From JAOAFZ01 sp964412815 (GTDB lineage: Bacteria > Patescibacteriota > Microgenomatia > UBA1406 > GWC2-37-13), in contig CAYPQF010000021.1 of NCBI GenBank assembly GCA_964412815.1, positions 1 to 64,000 on the forward strand: a stretch of 64,000 nucleotides of DNA, given 5' to 3'. Position numbers and translations under genes: made by a program. Positions 26,558-35,370 of the stretch are shown piece by piece (positions within the stretch are counted from its first letter, which is position 1; the number at the start of each line of letters is the position of its first letter). Under the pieces are notes generated by a model that saw only the letters and a program-made list of their open reading frames with translations, did no database searches and had not been told where the DNA came from.

Positions 26558-27547
26558 CTATTGAGGAGTTGCCGCCGTGGCCAGATCACTCTTCTTTTGC
26601 GATGCGCCAGCAGATCTCTGCGCCGCTGTTGCCTGAGCAGGGGGGCGGGGCATAAAGAATCGCTGTTTAACGAGAAATGTCAGGCCGTTCAACAGTAATA
26701 GGGCTACGATATCCGGAGTCTCTAGGCTGAGCGCAGGAACGTTTTCTGGAAAGAAGTTATAGTACAGAAAGAGCAGTAATCCACCGGCAATGCCCAGCCA
26801 GACCTGCTGAGCGAGGACTACCGGAGATGTTTTCGGTTCGGTCACCATCACAAACACCAGAAACAGTAAAGAACCCGTGGCTGTTGCAACAAAATAATCG
26901 ACAGAGGGAGGAGCACCGGTTCGTACCACGACAAACGCACTATAACAGATCAGATAGGTTGCCAGAAAAAAGAGCCCATGAACCAGTTTCCGGAATTTAT
27001 AGGCATAATAGACCAGTCCGCCTGCAAGGACAAATGAAAGCAACGGCAGGAGCGGCACCAGATTCAGCACATCATACATCAGATCAGCTCCCCACCACGA
27101 AATAAAGAGTGTTTCACGGGTGAAACCGGACAGCACCAGTAGAGCGCTTACGACCCATCCCAGAAACAACCCCAGCGCGGCAGGATTAAACATCGGTTGA
27201 TTTTTATATCGGGCAATTTTTTTTCCAATCAGCATTGCCGTTACCACCACCGGGAACATCCACCAGATCGTCGTCGGGTGGATCAACAGGTAGAGAATAA
27301 CGCCGGAAATGAACAGGTTGAGAGGATTAAGATTCGGCAGCTTAAAGACAGAATAGTTAGCGATATAGTACAGTTTGAGGGAACCAAAAACCAACGCCAG
27401 ATTAATCAGATACTGCCAGATCAGCGGAATAGATTGTTCGTAATATAGTAAGTCAAAGGTAGAAAGAAACAGAAGCACGAGCATCAGAACTGAAAACTGA
27501 AAGGTGGGGTTTGACCATCTCACAAATTTCATTATTTCTGATATCAT
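26558..27547 (-). CDS. RnfD/NqrB-like membrane protein
   Basis: 329 residues with about nine transmembrane helices. Seen: family landmarks of the NqrB/RnfD fold, including KKIARYKNQPMFNPAALGL (the usual NPAA segment) and VTEPKTSP near the end of the core. In Rnf and Nqr complexes this subunit carries flavin and moves electrons across the membrane. No clear covalent-FMN motif (SGAT-like) was seen in this protein. It is divergent from an FMN-binding protein and ApbE, which supports a flavin electron-transfer role. TATACT (minus strand, 27554-27559) lies six bases before the ATG. Confidence 0.75.
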   Translation of the reverse strand: MISEIMKFVRWSNPTFQFSVLMLVLLFLSTFDLLYYEQSIPLIWQYLINLALVFGSLKLYYIANYSVFKLPNLNPLNLFISGVILYLLIHPTTIWWMFPVVVTAMLIGKKIARYKNQPMFNPAALGLFLGWVVSALLVLSGFTRETLFISWWGADLMYDVLNLVPLLPLLSFVLAGGLVYYAYKFRKLVHGLFFLATYLICYSAFVVVRTGAPPSVDYFVATATGSLLFLVFVMVTEPKTSPVVLAQQVWLGIAGGLLLFLYYNFFPENVPALSLETPDIVALLLLNGLTFLVKQRFFMPRPPAQATAAQRSAGASQKKSDLATAATPQ

Positions 27548-27589
27548 TTTTTTAGTATACTAAACTTTACATTAATAATTCAACGAAGT

Positions 27590-28099
27590 ATGGAAAACAA
27601 AACACCTCTTATGCTTGGAATTGCTGCGGTCGCAGTAATTGGAATTGCAATTTTCGCGTTCTCCAGCCGCCCGCCAGCTGATGGTTCAGCTCAGAACAAC
27701 GGCGGAACCACCGTTACCAGTGCCCCCGCGCAGGATTCTGCGATGCAGGATACCACCATGGAAGGTACCGACTCCGCGATGGAGGGAGCGGAAGAGACCG
27801 GTGAATATGCAGATGGCACCTATTCTGCGGTCGGAAATTATACCTCTCCCGCTATGGAAGAGACTGTCTCTATCACGCTGACTCTGACCAACGGGGTAAT
27901 TGAAAGTGTGGAATACGAGCCGGAAACAACCAATGAAGTCAGTAAAAAATATCAGACCATGTTTGATGAAAATTTTGAAGCAATGGTTGTTGGTAAGTCA
28001 CTGGATGAAGTTGCGTTGACCAAGGTTTCAGGTTCTTCATTAACTCCAAAAGGATTTAATGATGCCATTGAACAGATTAAAGAAGAAGCTCGAAGCTAA
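27590..28099 (+). CDS. FMN-binding-domain protein, membrane anchored
   Basis: 169 residues. Seen: an N-terminal helix (about 7-25) as anchor, a Ser/Thr/Met-rich linker (about 35-70), then an FMN_bind-type domain (YADGTYSAVGNY, then SITLTLTNGVIESVEYE). SGSSLT (147-152) fits the covalent flavinylation site, with FMN expected on Thr152, as in RnfG/NqrC. The neighbour ApbE would attach the FMN. It probably accepts electrons from the RnfD/NqrB-like protein on the outer face. The 42-bp gap to that divergent gene holds no clear second promoter. Confidence 0.85.
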   Translation: MENKTPLMLGIAAVAVIGIAIFAFSSRPPADGSAQNNGGTTVTSAPAQDSAMQDTTMEGTDSAMEGAEETGEYADGTYSAVGNYTSPAMEETVSITLTLTNGVIESVEYEPETTNEVSKKYQTMFDENFEAMVVGKSLDEVALTKVSGSSLTPKGFNDAIEQIKEEARS

Positions 28100-28111
28100 G
28101 AAATTGTTGAT

Positions 28112-28987
28112 ATGAGTACCTACGCAGACCGGTTTGAAGGAATCGGCACTCACTGGGAGATCGACATCCGTGTCGATCTCCCGGCTTCTGCGGCACAACA
28201 CCTTCTTCACCAGGCGCGCACAATAGTAGATGAATTTGACCGGCAGTATTCCCGGTTTATCAAAACGTCTCTGGTCTGGCAGATCCGGAACAATCCTGGA
28301 CGGATTACGGTACCGGAAGAGTTTGTCGAACTGCTCCTGTTGTATATTCCCCTCTATAAACTGAGTAACAAACAGTTTACTCCGCTCATCGGCTCCTTAC
28401 TGGAAGAAGCCGGCTATGATGACACTTACTCATTAAAAAGCACTGACCTGCATGATGTACCGGACTTTCTGGAAACGGTCAAGATTCACGACGCCCACAC
28501 CATCACGGTAACCAGACCGGTATTAATTGATATTGGTGCACTGGGAAAGGGATTTCTGGTTGACAAAGTAGCTCTCTTTTTAAGGCAGCAGGGTGCAACT
28601 ACCGTTACGGTAAACGCGGGCGGAGATATGATCCATTATGGGGACCATCCGATCTCAGTGGGGTTGGAACATCCTGACGATCCCGGAACCGTTATCGGCA
28701 GCATCTTACTCCAGAACCAGGCCATCTGTTCTTCTGCAGGTAATCGACGAAAATGGCAGCAGTATCATCACATTATGAGCCCGGCAGAGAAAATTTCCCC
28801 CGCGCATCTGAAAGCAACGTGGATTGTTGCCCGGAGTACTACCATTGCGGACGCGCTCTCGACAGCACTCTTTTTTATAACGCCTGTTACACTCCAAAAA
28901 CAGTATTCATTTGAGTATCTGCTGCTCTCTCCGAAAAACACGGTAAAAGGAAGTTCATTCTTTCAGAACGCACTCTTTCGAGAATAA
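28112..28987 (+). CDS. apbE: FAD:protein FMN transferase ApbE family
   Basis: Transfers FMN from FAD to a Thr in SGxxT-type sites. Seen: the conserved DIGALGKGFLVD, VNAGGDM, and the late TTIADALSTALF with the Mg-binding Asp. Length 291. It starts 12 bases after the FMN-binding protein gene and is surely cotranscribed. Odd: there is no signal peptide or lipobox, although most ApbE proteins act outside the membrane. Either flavinylation occurs before export here or a start was missed; I saw no better upstream start. Confidence 0.9.
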   Translation: MSTYADRFEGIGTHWEIDIRVDLPASAAQHLLHQARTIVDEFDRQYSRFIKTSLVWQIRNNPGRITVPEEFVELLLLYIPLYKLSNKQFTPLIGSLLEEAGYDDTYSLKSTDLHDVPDFLETVKIHDAHTITVTRPVLIDIGALGKGFLVDKVALFLRQQGATTVTVNAGGDMIHYGDHPISVGLEHPDDPGTVIGSILLQNQAICSSAGNRRKWQQYHHIMSPAEKISPAHLKATWIVARSTTIADALSTALFFITPVTLQKQYSFEYLLLSPKNTVKGSSFFQNALFRE

Positions 28988-28993
28988 CATGGC

Positions 28994-29539
28994 TTAGATA
29001 TGCAGCAATTCTTCGGGCACACCCAGCTGGTACAGAGCCGTCTTCAACGCTGCCGCATCAGGACTGTTCGCAGCCCGTTTTTCCTGATAAATGGCTGTAG
29101 TTTCCGCAATCTCAAACGGAAAGATAACCCAGTCTGCGGTTGTCTCTGCATAGTAGGTAGGAACAATCTTGGAATGCGTTTTATAAAATAGGGTAGCGGT
29201 ATCGGTTACTATTGCTCCCTGGTGCTTCGCATAGGCAGTAGCTGCAATCAGGGTGTCTCCACTGTCTGCAATATCATCAACAATGAGAAGACGCTTCCCG
29301 TTCAAATTATCTGTTCCAAATAAGATCGCCGGTTCCCGCTGCTGGCTCATCTGTTTATACGTTGAGATTGTGATACTTGCCACAGGCAGATGAATCACAT
29401 CAACCATGATACTGGCAATAGGCATTCCACCACGGGCAATGGCAAGAATTGCATCATATTCGGTAGTGTGCTCTTGAATACGCTCTGCCAGATGATAGGA
29501 GAGGCTATGGAGTTGTGCCCAGGAAACTGTGTGAAACAT
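28994..29539 (-). CDS. Phosphoribosyltransferase family protein
   Basis: 181 residues. Seen: the PRPP-binding motif LLIVDDIADSGDTL and an upstream IARGGMPIASIM loop, the hallmark pair of type I phosphoribosyltransferases of the xanthine/hypoxanthine group. It probably salvages a purine base, with the exact base unknown. TATACT (minus strand, 29546-29551) lies exactly six bases before the ATG. It converges with apbE, with six bases between stops. Confidence 0.88.
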   Translation of the reverse strand: MFHTVSWAQLHSLSYHLAERIQEHTTEYDAILAIARGGMPIASIMVDVIHLPVASITISTYKQMSQQREPAILFGTDNLNGKRLLIVDDIADSGDTLIAATAYAKHQGAIVTDTATLFYKTHSKIVPTYYAETTADWVIFPFEIAETTAIYQEKRAANSPDAAALKTALYQLGVPEELLHI

Positions 29540-29595
29540 GTAAGAAGTATACCTGAAAGATTGCCTTTCCGAAAGCGCTTTGTTAAGGTAAAGAT

Positions 29596-31875
29596 ATGAC
29601 GTTCCGAAGTATTGTATTTGGTCTGATAACCCTTCTTTTTATATTCTTCTTTACCTTTGAAAAAAGTGATGTCTTGAGTGTTTCGTATATCACCGATACC
29701 TTTACCAGAACAACCGCAAACGGATGGGGAACTAACGATTCAGGACAGACCTACAGTATAATCGGCAGCAGTAGCAGTTTTTCTACGAATGGTTCTGCCG
29801 GAATAATATCTATGGCAGCTGGAAACAGCCGCGAAGCGTATGTTGCCGCTGTTTCGCAGACTGATACCGAGACAAATCTGCGATTTCAGGTAAACACGCT
29901 TCCTACCGGTTCAACCACAAATATGTTTACGTTAACCATGGTCTCACGAAAAGTTGTTGTCTCTCCTGCGACTGAGTACCGGGCAAAAGTAAATATCACC
30001 AATGCCGGCGCCTTTGCCATTGTAGGAAGCAAGTCTGTCAATGGTTCTGAAACCAACTTGGGTGCCAGTGCAAATCCAGGTGTCACCCCCGCAAGTAATA
30101 CCTGGTATCGGGTAAGAGTGCAGATCGAAGGAACAGCTCCTACAGCAATCCGAATCAAACTATGGGAAGAGGGAAGTGCTGAACCGGCTTCCTGGCAGTA
30201 CACCACTACCGATTCAGAAGCAGCCCTTCAGGCTGCAGGTCCTTCGGGGTTACGCACTTTTATACACTCTTCTACGACAAATGGACCGGTCTCCGCGACG
30301 ATCGACGATTACACTGTCGAGAGTATTCCGGTTCCCACCGCAACACCTACTCCTACCGGAACGATCACTGACACCTGTGAACGACCGTATGCATCCTACG
30401 GTCCCTGGAACACACCCATAGGAGAAAACCCTCCCTACAACGCTGATCCTGCTTTTTTTGTCGATAACAATCCAGATAACCCGATTCGGGCACTTGCTAC
30501 TTCTGTCAGCGGGACTCCGACGTATGGCACACTTACTTCTGACCCAACCCAGTATGCTTACCCGCGCTATCTCGTAGATAATTCGACCCCGCTTCAGACT
30601 GTTGCCTTGACCGGCGTCTTCTCGGAAGTGCAGGATACCAATACCGATGGAGCAGAAGATAGCACCGTTAGATATCCCTCCGGAACCCATCAAGTAGAAG
30701 TTCCCTTACCGGCTGGCATTCAAGGATCAACCGGCAGTGATAGCCAGCTCATTATTGTCAATGTTGATACCGGTGAAGAATGGGGTTTCTGGCGAGTCGA
30801 TAAAGATGGCGATGGCAGCTGGGATGCTGATGACAGCAATCCTGTGAGTGATATCTGGAACGCCGCCGGAGACGGGACCTATTATGCCACCAATGGCTAT
30901 TACTACAAACAATCCTATACCGGATATCCGCCTTCCAGTACCACCAACAACTCTCAGGCATTTTTAAGTCGGGGAGCAGGCGTGCCGTATCATACCGGAC
31001 TGGTACGACCCTGCGAGATCGTGAATGGAGAGATACCTCATGCGTTGGCGTTTGCCTATAATAATCCTTCTGAGAACTTTGTATTTCCGGCTACAAAGTC
31101 TGATGGACCGGGTACGAACTCGTATGATTTACCAGAAGGAGCCCGTCTCCAGCTTGACCCGGCAATCACTGATGCAGAAATAACCGGCTGGGGATGTACG
31201 GGTGCCTGTTTTACCATTGCAAAGGCATTACAGGAGTATGGAATGTATCTGATTGATATCTCAGGAAATTACAAAATTATTCCGGAAGATAATAAAACAG
31301 CCAACTGGAATGCATTGGATCCACAGTATATTGTTTCCTCAACCACAGTAAATCCTATTCCTCTAAACCGGTTTAAACTCCTCAGTTTCCCTTCGGAGAT
31401 CAACGAGTTGCTGCCGATCCCGACGCCTACTCCAGTAACAACACCGTCGCCAGTACTCAGTAGTTCACCCGCTCCGGATGGAGGAACGTCAGATGATGGT
31501 GGCATTGTGGAGACAATCCGGGCGTTATTCCGAAAGCCTGTTACATGGAGTTGTCCGAAACCAGCTCCGGAATCAGCTCCTGATCTGTTTCAGATAGATA
31601 GCACTGCAACAACTGCGACACTGCACTTTTCACCATCAACGGGCTCATATGATACCTATATGATTGCCTATGGCTTTGGATCAACCGCAGAACAGTTCGG
31701 TGTCGAGTTTCCAGCTCAAACAGAAGGCGTAATCTCGTATACCATCAACGCATTACCTCCTGATACCCGCGTGTATTTCAAAGTACGTGCGGGAAATGGC
31801 TGCATGCCGGGAGACTGGAGTCGGATTATGTCCATACCGACATCTCAGCAGGGGTTGTCCGTCTTTGCCTACTAA
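29596..31875 (+). CDS. Large secreted multi-domain surface protein
   Basis: 759 residues. Seen: a signal peptide or anchor (about 5-22), a beta-rich N-terminal domain to about 245 resembling concanavalin-like lectin folds (DTFTRTTANGWG opening), a Pro/Thr linker (PTATPTPTG), a Tyr/Pro-rich middle domain (about 265-600) with an Asp-rich turn (DKDGDGSWDADDSN) that could bind calcium, a second Pro/Thr linker and a C-terminal fibronectin III-like domain (about 660-755). No catalytic residues were identified. Likely adhesion or polysaccharide binding. Isolated gene closed by a terminator. Confidence 0.75.
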   Translation: MTFRSIVFGLITLLFIFFFTFEKSDVLSVSYITDTFTRTTANGWGTNDSGQTYSIIGSSSSFSTNGSAGIISMAAGNSREAYVAAVSQTDTETNLRFQVNTLPTGSTTNMFTLTMVSRKVVVSPATEYRAKVNITNAGAFAIVGSKSVNGSETNLGASANPGVTPASNTWYRVRVQIEGTAPTAIRIKLWEEGSAEPASWQYTTTDSEAALQAAGPSGLRTFIHSSTTNGPVSATIDDYTVESIPVPTATPTPTGTITDTCERPYASYGPWNTPIGENPPYNADPAFFVDNNPDNPIRALATSVSGTPTYGTLTSDPTQYAYPRYLVDNSTPLQTVALTGVFSEVQDTNTDGAEDSTVRYPSGTHQVEVPLPAGIQGSTGSDSQLIIVNVDTGEEWGFWRVDKDGDGSWDADDSNPVSDIWNAAGDGTYYATNGYYYKQSYTGYPPSSTTNNSQAFLSRGAGVPYHTGLVRPCEIVNGEIPHALAFAYNNPSENFVFPATKSDGPGTNSYDLPEGARLQLDPAITDAEITGWGCTGACFTIAKALQEYGMYLIDISGNYKIIPEDNKTANWNALDPQYIVSSTTVNPIPLNRFKLLSFPSEINELLPIPTPTPVTTPSPVLSSSPAPDGGTSDDGGIVETIRALFRKPVTWSCPKPAPESAPDLFQIDSTATTATLHFSPSTGSYDTYMIAYGFGSTAEQFGVEFPAQTEGVISYTINALPPDTRVYFKVRAGNGCMPGDWSRIMSIPTSQQGLSVFAY

Positions 31876-31902
31876 AAAACCTCCCCGCAGGGAGGTTTTT
31901 TT
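31874..31902 (+). terminator. Intrinsic terminator after the large surface protein
   Basis: A run, CCTCCC-CGCA-GGGAGG (31880-31895), then seven T's. It would also serve the convergent stress-protein gene. Confidence 0.92.
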
Positions 31903-31927
31903 GATCGTGCATCATACTGATGCGGAA

Positions 31928-32461
31928 TCAATAGGCATAGACACCGTAGTCCATCTCACGCTGTACATTTGCCTGCATATCGTAGTGCTTGTTGATGATG
32001 TTTTCGGCCTCTTCGACCTTGTCCTCGTTTACGTTGACGGCAACGAGAACATCACCACTGCTGACATACTGCTCATATTGCTTGGCACGGTCTTCCGGGA
32101 TACCCATATCAACCAGCGCGCCAACAATACTTCCACCTGCGGCACCCATACCTGCTCCGGTAAAGGCTGCTGCTAACGGTCCGGCAATCGCAATTCCGAC
32201 TCCGGGAATCGTAAAAGTAGCTGCTCCTGCAAGTAAGGCAACAATCGCTCCCAGGGTACCTCCAACAGCGGCACCACCGGCAGCTCCTTTTATTGCTTCT
32301 TTTCCGAGATCACGCTTTACCTCATGTGTCTCCATATCCTGATCTTCAGGATTCTTGGAAACGATCGAGATATCGTTTGCAAATCCGGCACTTTTTAACT
32401 CTGCTACTGCCTCTCCGGCATGTTTACTATCTTGGAAGATTCCAATAACGGTACGTTTCAT
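31928..32461 (-). CDS. General stress protein 17M-like, glycine-zipper protein
   Basis: 177 residues. Seen: an N-terminal alpha/beta segment (TVIGIFQDSKHAGEAVAELK) of the YflT/GSP17M type, then a Gly/Ala-rich membrane hairpin (about 60-115) with glycine-zipper spacing, and a C-terminal repeat of the small domain (DVLVAVNVNEDKVEEAENI). Such proteins are stress-induced in other bacteria; the mechanism is unknown. TATTAT (minus strand, 32470-32475) lies eight bases before the ATG. Confidence 0.75.
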   Translation of the reverse strand: MKRTVIGIFQDSKHAGEAVAELKSAGFANDISIVSKNPEDQDMETHEVKRDLGKEAIKGAAGGAAVGGTLGAIVALLAGAATFTIPGVGIAIAGPLAAAFTGAGMGAAGGSIVGALVDMGIPEDRAKQYEQYVSSGDVLVAVNVNEDKVEEAENIINKHYDMQANVQREMDYGVYAY

Positions 32462-32592
32462 ACGTAATGATAATAATTAATAACTACAATACACTATATG
32501 GGACATGGTTGAGAATCGGGTTATAGGTACGTAAAGAGAGTGTAAAACACATTTTTATAACCTATATAAAATATATATAGTATAATATTTAG

Positions 32593-35301
32593 ATGCAAAC
32601 CCCGGAGATGGACGTACCATTGTATAATCCAGAAATCATGCGTGAGGAGATGCATCCCTTTCTTGCGTCAGTACGCCCCTTTTTTACTGAACAGCAATAC
32701 CAGCGTCTGCTGGAAATAACCCGTGATCGGCTCGGGACGCTGAACCCGGACACAAACATACCCTATAACAATATGGCGTTTGATACTGTCTTTGACCACC
32801 GGGTCCATGCCGTTATCGAAGAAACAGTCCGGAGTGTCTGTGCATTGAATCAGCGGGAAGAAGATGATCCGGAAGTGATGAATCTGGTCGGGGCCTCGAT
32901 GTTTTCGGTATGGGCATATGGGACCAATCCTTCGCTCAAAAGCAGATATCGCCACGAAGGAGTACCCTATGCAATGCACCCGGCGCGTTCAGCACAACGC
33001 TTTTCTGACTTTGATGTCACTACGCTTCAATCCATTTACCTCCATGACGTTCCAGAAGACACTCCCTACACCATAGAAGACATAAGAGAGCTCTTTGGAG
33101 ATACTGTGGCCTCGATTATTATGAAGGTCACCAAAATCGATATTGATCTGGAAGATCTTGAAAACTTGCAGACCAATGTTGAGGTTGGTGTCGCACAACG
33201 GTTTATCGCACTGCACCAAACGAGTGGTCAGGCACAGGGCAGTATCGAGCGGGCTGTCAAACAGACGCACTCACGCCTTCAGCGGGTGAGCGCAGAACAC
33301 CTGGTGCGCGGAGAGTATGTCTCAGAAGAGCAGATTCGACAACGAATCGAGATGATGCGTCTGGATGAATTTTCCCGTTCCTACGGAATGGATATCTCAG
33401 CGGAACTAATGAAGTTTATCAAATCCAAAGACGATGCCGAGATGCTTACCCTGCTCCGGATTTTCTCCTCAATCCGTGATGAAGATGACGTCCGGGCTCT
33501 GATTGTGAAGATTGCGGATCACGAAGATAACTCTGACTCATTATTAGATCTGGCACGGGTAAAAGGCCGACATAAAATTGAAGAGAAGGCGCAGGTAATG
33601 GAACTGTTTTCTCATCTGGCCCGAACTCTCGGACTACCCGAGAAAGCCGATACCATTGACTGGAACATCTACAAAGCACGTAATCCCGAAGAAGCGCTAC
33701 GCTTTCAGGCCGCAGTTATGGAAGCTCGTCCGATCAAGCAGGAATACTTTGACATGCTGGAACGCGAAGGACAGGCACTCCTGGGCCGCTTTCATGAATG
33801 GGCACAGCGGTTTTTCTGTATGGACGAAACCACCGGGCCAATTGGCCGAATGGTGGTAGTAGATCAACCATCATTTCATCAGATTCGTACCAATAAGTTA
33901 CTGAGTAAAGGCAGAGTAAAACCACTGGTCGATTTTGAGTTCAGCAGTGAGTATGCCATGAATGCCTTTATTGACTTTCTTGCCATGATCGAAACCACCC
34001 CTTCACAACATATGCATATCGGAAACATTATGACCCTTCCGCATGCCGAAAACGACCGTAGCATGACCGTCACTCTGAAAAACAAACATACCATTAAGAT
34101 TCCCGGTTATTTATGGGAACGCACCGGAGCTGTAGCGGATATGTTCCGGGTAACCGCCACGGATAATCAGCGGTACACGGGGCGGGCGATGCTTCGCTGG
34201 ATGCAGCGCGACTATGAGACCGGAAAGTTCGACGAGTTTCTGGGCCGTGTCAGAACCGGCAGTCAGGTTGTTTCTATCGATTCGCAAAAGGGAAGACATA
34301 CGAATATCATCATCCCCGGAGGTGCTTCGAAATACGATGTGCTATTGCAGGCCGGATACCAGCGTGACGGAACCATTTATAAGGACGGTCGCCAGGTTGA
34401 GGGAACACATCCCCGAAACGGAGACATGATTGTGATCGGAGATCGGTCCATTGTGGACCCGTATGTCTTTAATCATCTAAAAACACCGGAAGCGAAAGCC
34501 CGGCTGTCTTCGTTGCTTATTCCTGCCGTACGAACAGAGCGGCCTGATCACCAACAACGATATCTGCGGGAACTGATTGCCCGTCGAGGCCGGGAGATAT
34601 TGCGATGCATGGTAGAAGCAAACTTTACGTTTGACCGCGGGGATCAGACATTCTCTGACTATATCTTTCCGGAGTGTTTCTTTGAAGGGTTGCTTGACCG
34701 TCAGTTGTCACTGTTGACGCAGGATCGTGTCTTAAAAGAAGACGATCTGCTGCAAGCAGGCATCTACCCGGAACAGTTTCCCACCTCTATCCAACATTTC
34801 CAGCGTCGTGACTATGCCCATGCAATTGCAACCCAACCGGGTATTGCGCAGTCTGCACGGCTCATCTATAATTGGGTTCTTCAGAACGTCGGGGAGATCC
34901 CGTTACCAACACAACAACGGAAAAATGATGCTGAACTCTACCGGACCGCCTATCAGCTTATGAGACCGGCACGTATTCTCTATACCAAACCGTCAGGAAT
35001 GGAACAGTATGCGCCGGCTCAGGCAGGTTATACACTGGTGAAAGCGGGAGAAGAATATGAACTTCCTCCCGGAAGAGAGATCGTTCGAGAAGTGCCGTTG
35101 ATTCGAGGAGTAATCAGTACACCGTTCGATGATCGTTCAGATATTGAACCCAGCTTCTTTATTGCAATCAACCGTGAAGCAATAGGACCATTTCAACAAT
35201 ACGCCCGGCGACACCAGATTAATGGACTTCCGTTGGGAGCAAGTGAAGGAGAGATCTTTAAAACTCTGGTTCATCCGCATCTCCGCTGGTTAGCTGGTTA
35301 A
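32593..35301 (+). CDS. Divergent RelA/SpoT-like protein with HD and TGS domains
   Basis: 902 residues. Seen: an HD-type hydrolase region with YLHDVPEDT near residues 149-157, matching the HDxxED motif of SpoT ppGpp hydrolases, preceded by a distant HPARSA His (expected metal ligand). A TGS domain follows near 557-620 (VVSIDSQKGRHTNIIIPGG, then the GDMIVIG end). Between them, where the synthetase domain should lie, I could not find its conserved motifs. It may be hydrolase-only or bind a different ligand. The C-terminal 280 residues are unassigned. TATAAT (32581-32586) is six bases before the ATG. Confidence 0.7.
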   Translation: MQTPEMDVPLYNPEIMREEMHPFLASVRPFFTEQQYQRLLEITRDRLGTLNPDTNIPYNNMAFDTVFDHRVHAVIEETVRSVCALNQREEDDPEVMNLVGASMFSVWAYGTNPSLKSRYRHEGVPYAMHPARSAQRFSDFDVTTLQSIYLHDVPEDTPYTIEDIRELFGDTVASIIMKVTKIDIDLEDLENLQTNVEVGVAQRFIALHQTSGQAQGSIERAVKQTHSRLQRVSAEHLVRGEYVSEEQIRQRIEMMRLDEFSRSYGMDISAELMKFIKSKDDAEMLTLLRIFSSIRDEDDVRALIVKIADHEDNSDSLLDLARVKGRHKIEEKAQVMELFSHLARTLGLPEKADTIDWNIYKARNPEEALRFQAAVMEARPIKQEYFDMLEREGQALLGRFHEWAQRFFCMDETTGPIGRMVVVDQPSFHQIRTNKLLSKGRVKPLVDFEFSSEYAMNAFIDFLAMIETTPSQHMHIGNIMTLPHAENDRSMTVTLKNKHTIKIPGYLWERTGAVADMFRVTATDNQRYTGRAMLRWMQRDYETGKFDEFLGRVRTGSQVVSIDSQKGRHTNIIIPGGASKYDVLLQAGYQRDGTIYKDGRQVEGTHPRNGDMIVIGDRSIVDPYVFNHLKTPEAKARLSSLLIPAVRTERPDHQQRYLRELIARRGREILRCMVEANFTFDRGDQTFSDYIFPECFFEGLLDRQLSLLTQDRVLKEDDLLQAGIYPEQFPTSIQHFQRRDYAHAIATQPGIAQSARLIYNWVLQNVGEIPLPTQQRKNDAELYRTAYQLMRPARILYTKPSGMEQYAPAQAGYTLVKAGEEYELPPGREIVREVPLIRGVISTPFDDRSDIEPSFFIAINREAIGPFQQYARRHQINGLPLGASEGEIFKTLVHPHLRWLAG

Positions 35302-35320
35302 TAGACCTTACCGGCTGATA

Positions 35321-35352
35321 AAAAAAAGTGCCGCCGAAGCGACACTTTTTTT
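35321..35352. terminator. Bidirectional intrinsic terminator
   Basis: GTG-c-CGC-CGAA-GCG-a-CAC flanked by an A run on the left and a T run on the right. It separates the convergent RSH-like and helicase genes. Confidence 0.88.
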
Positions 35353-35370
35353 GTTCCCGTTCACTCAGAA

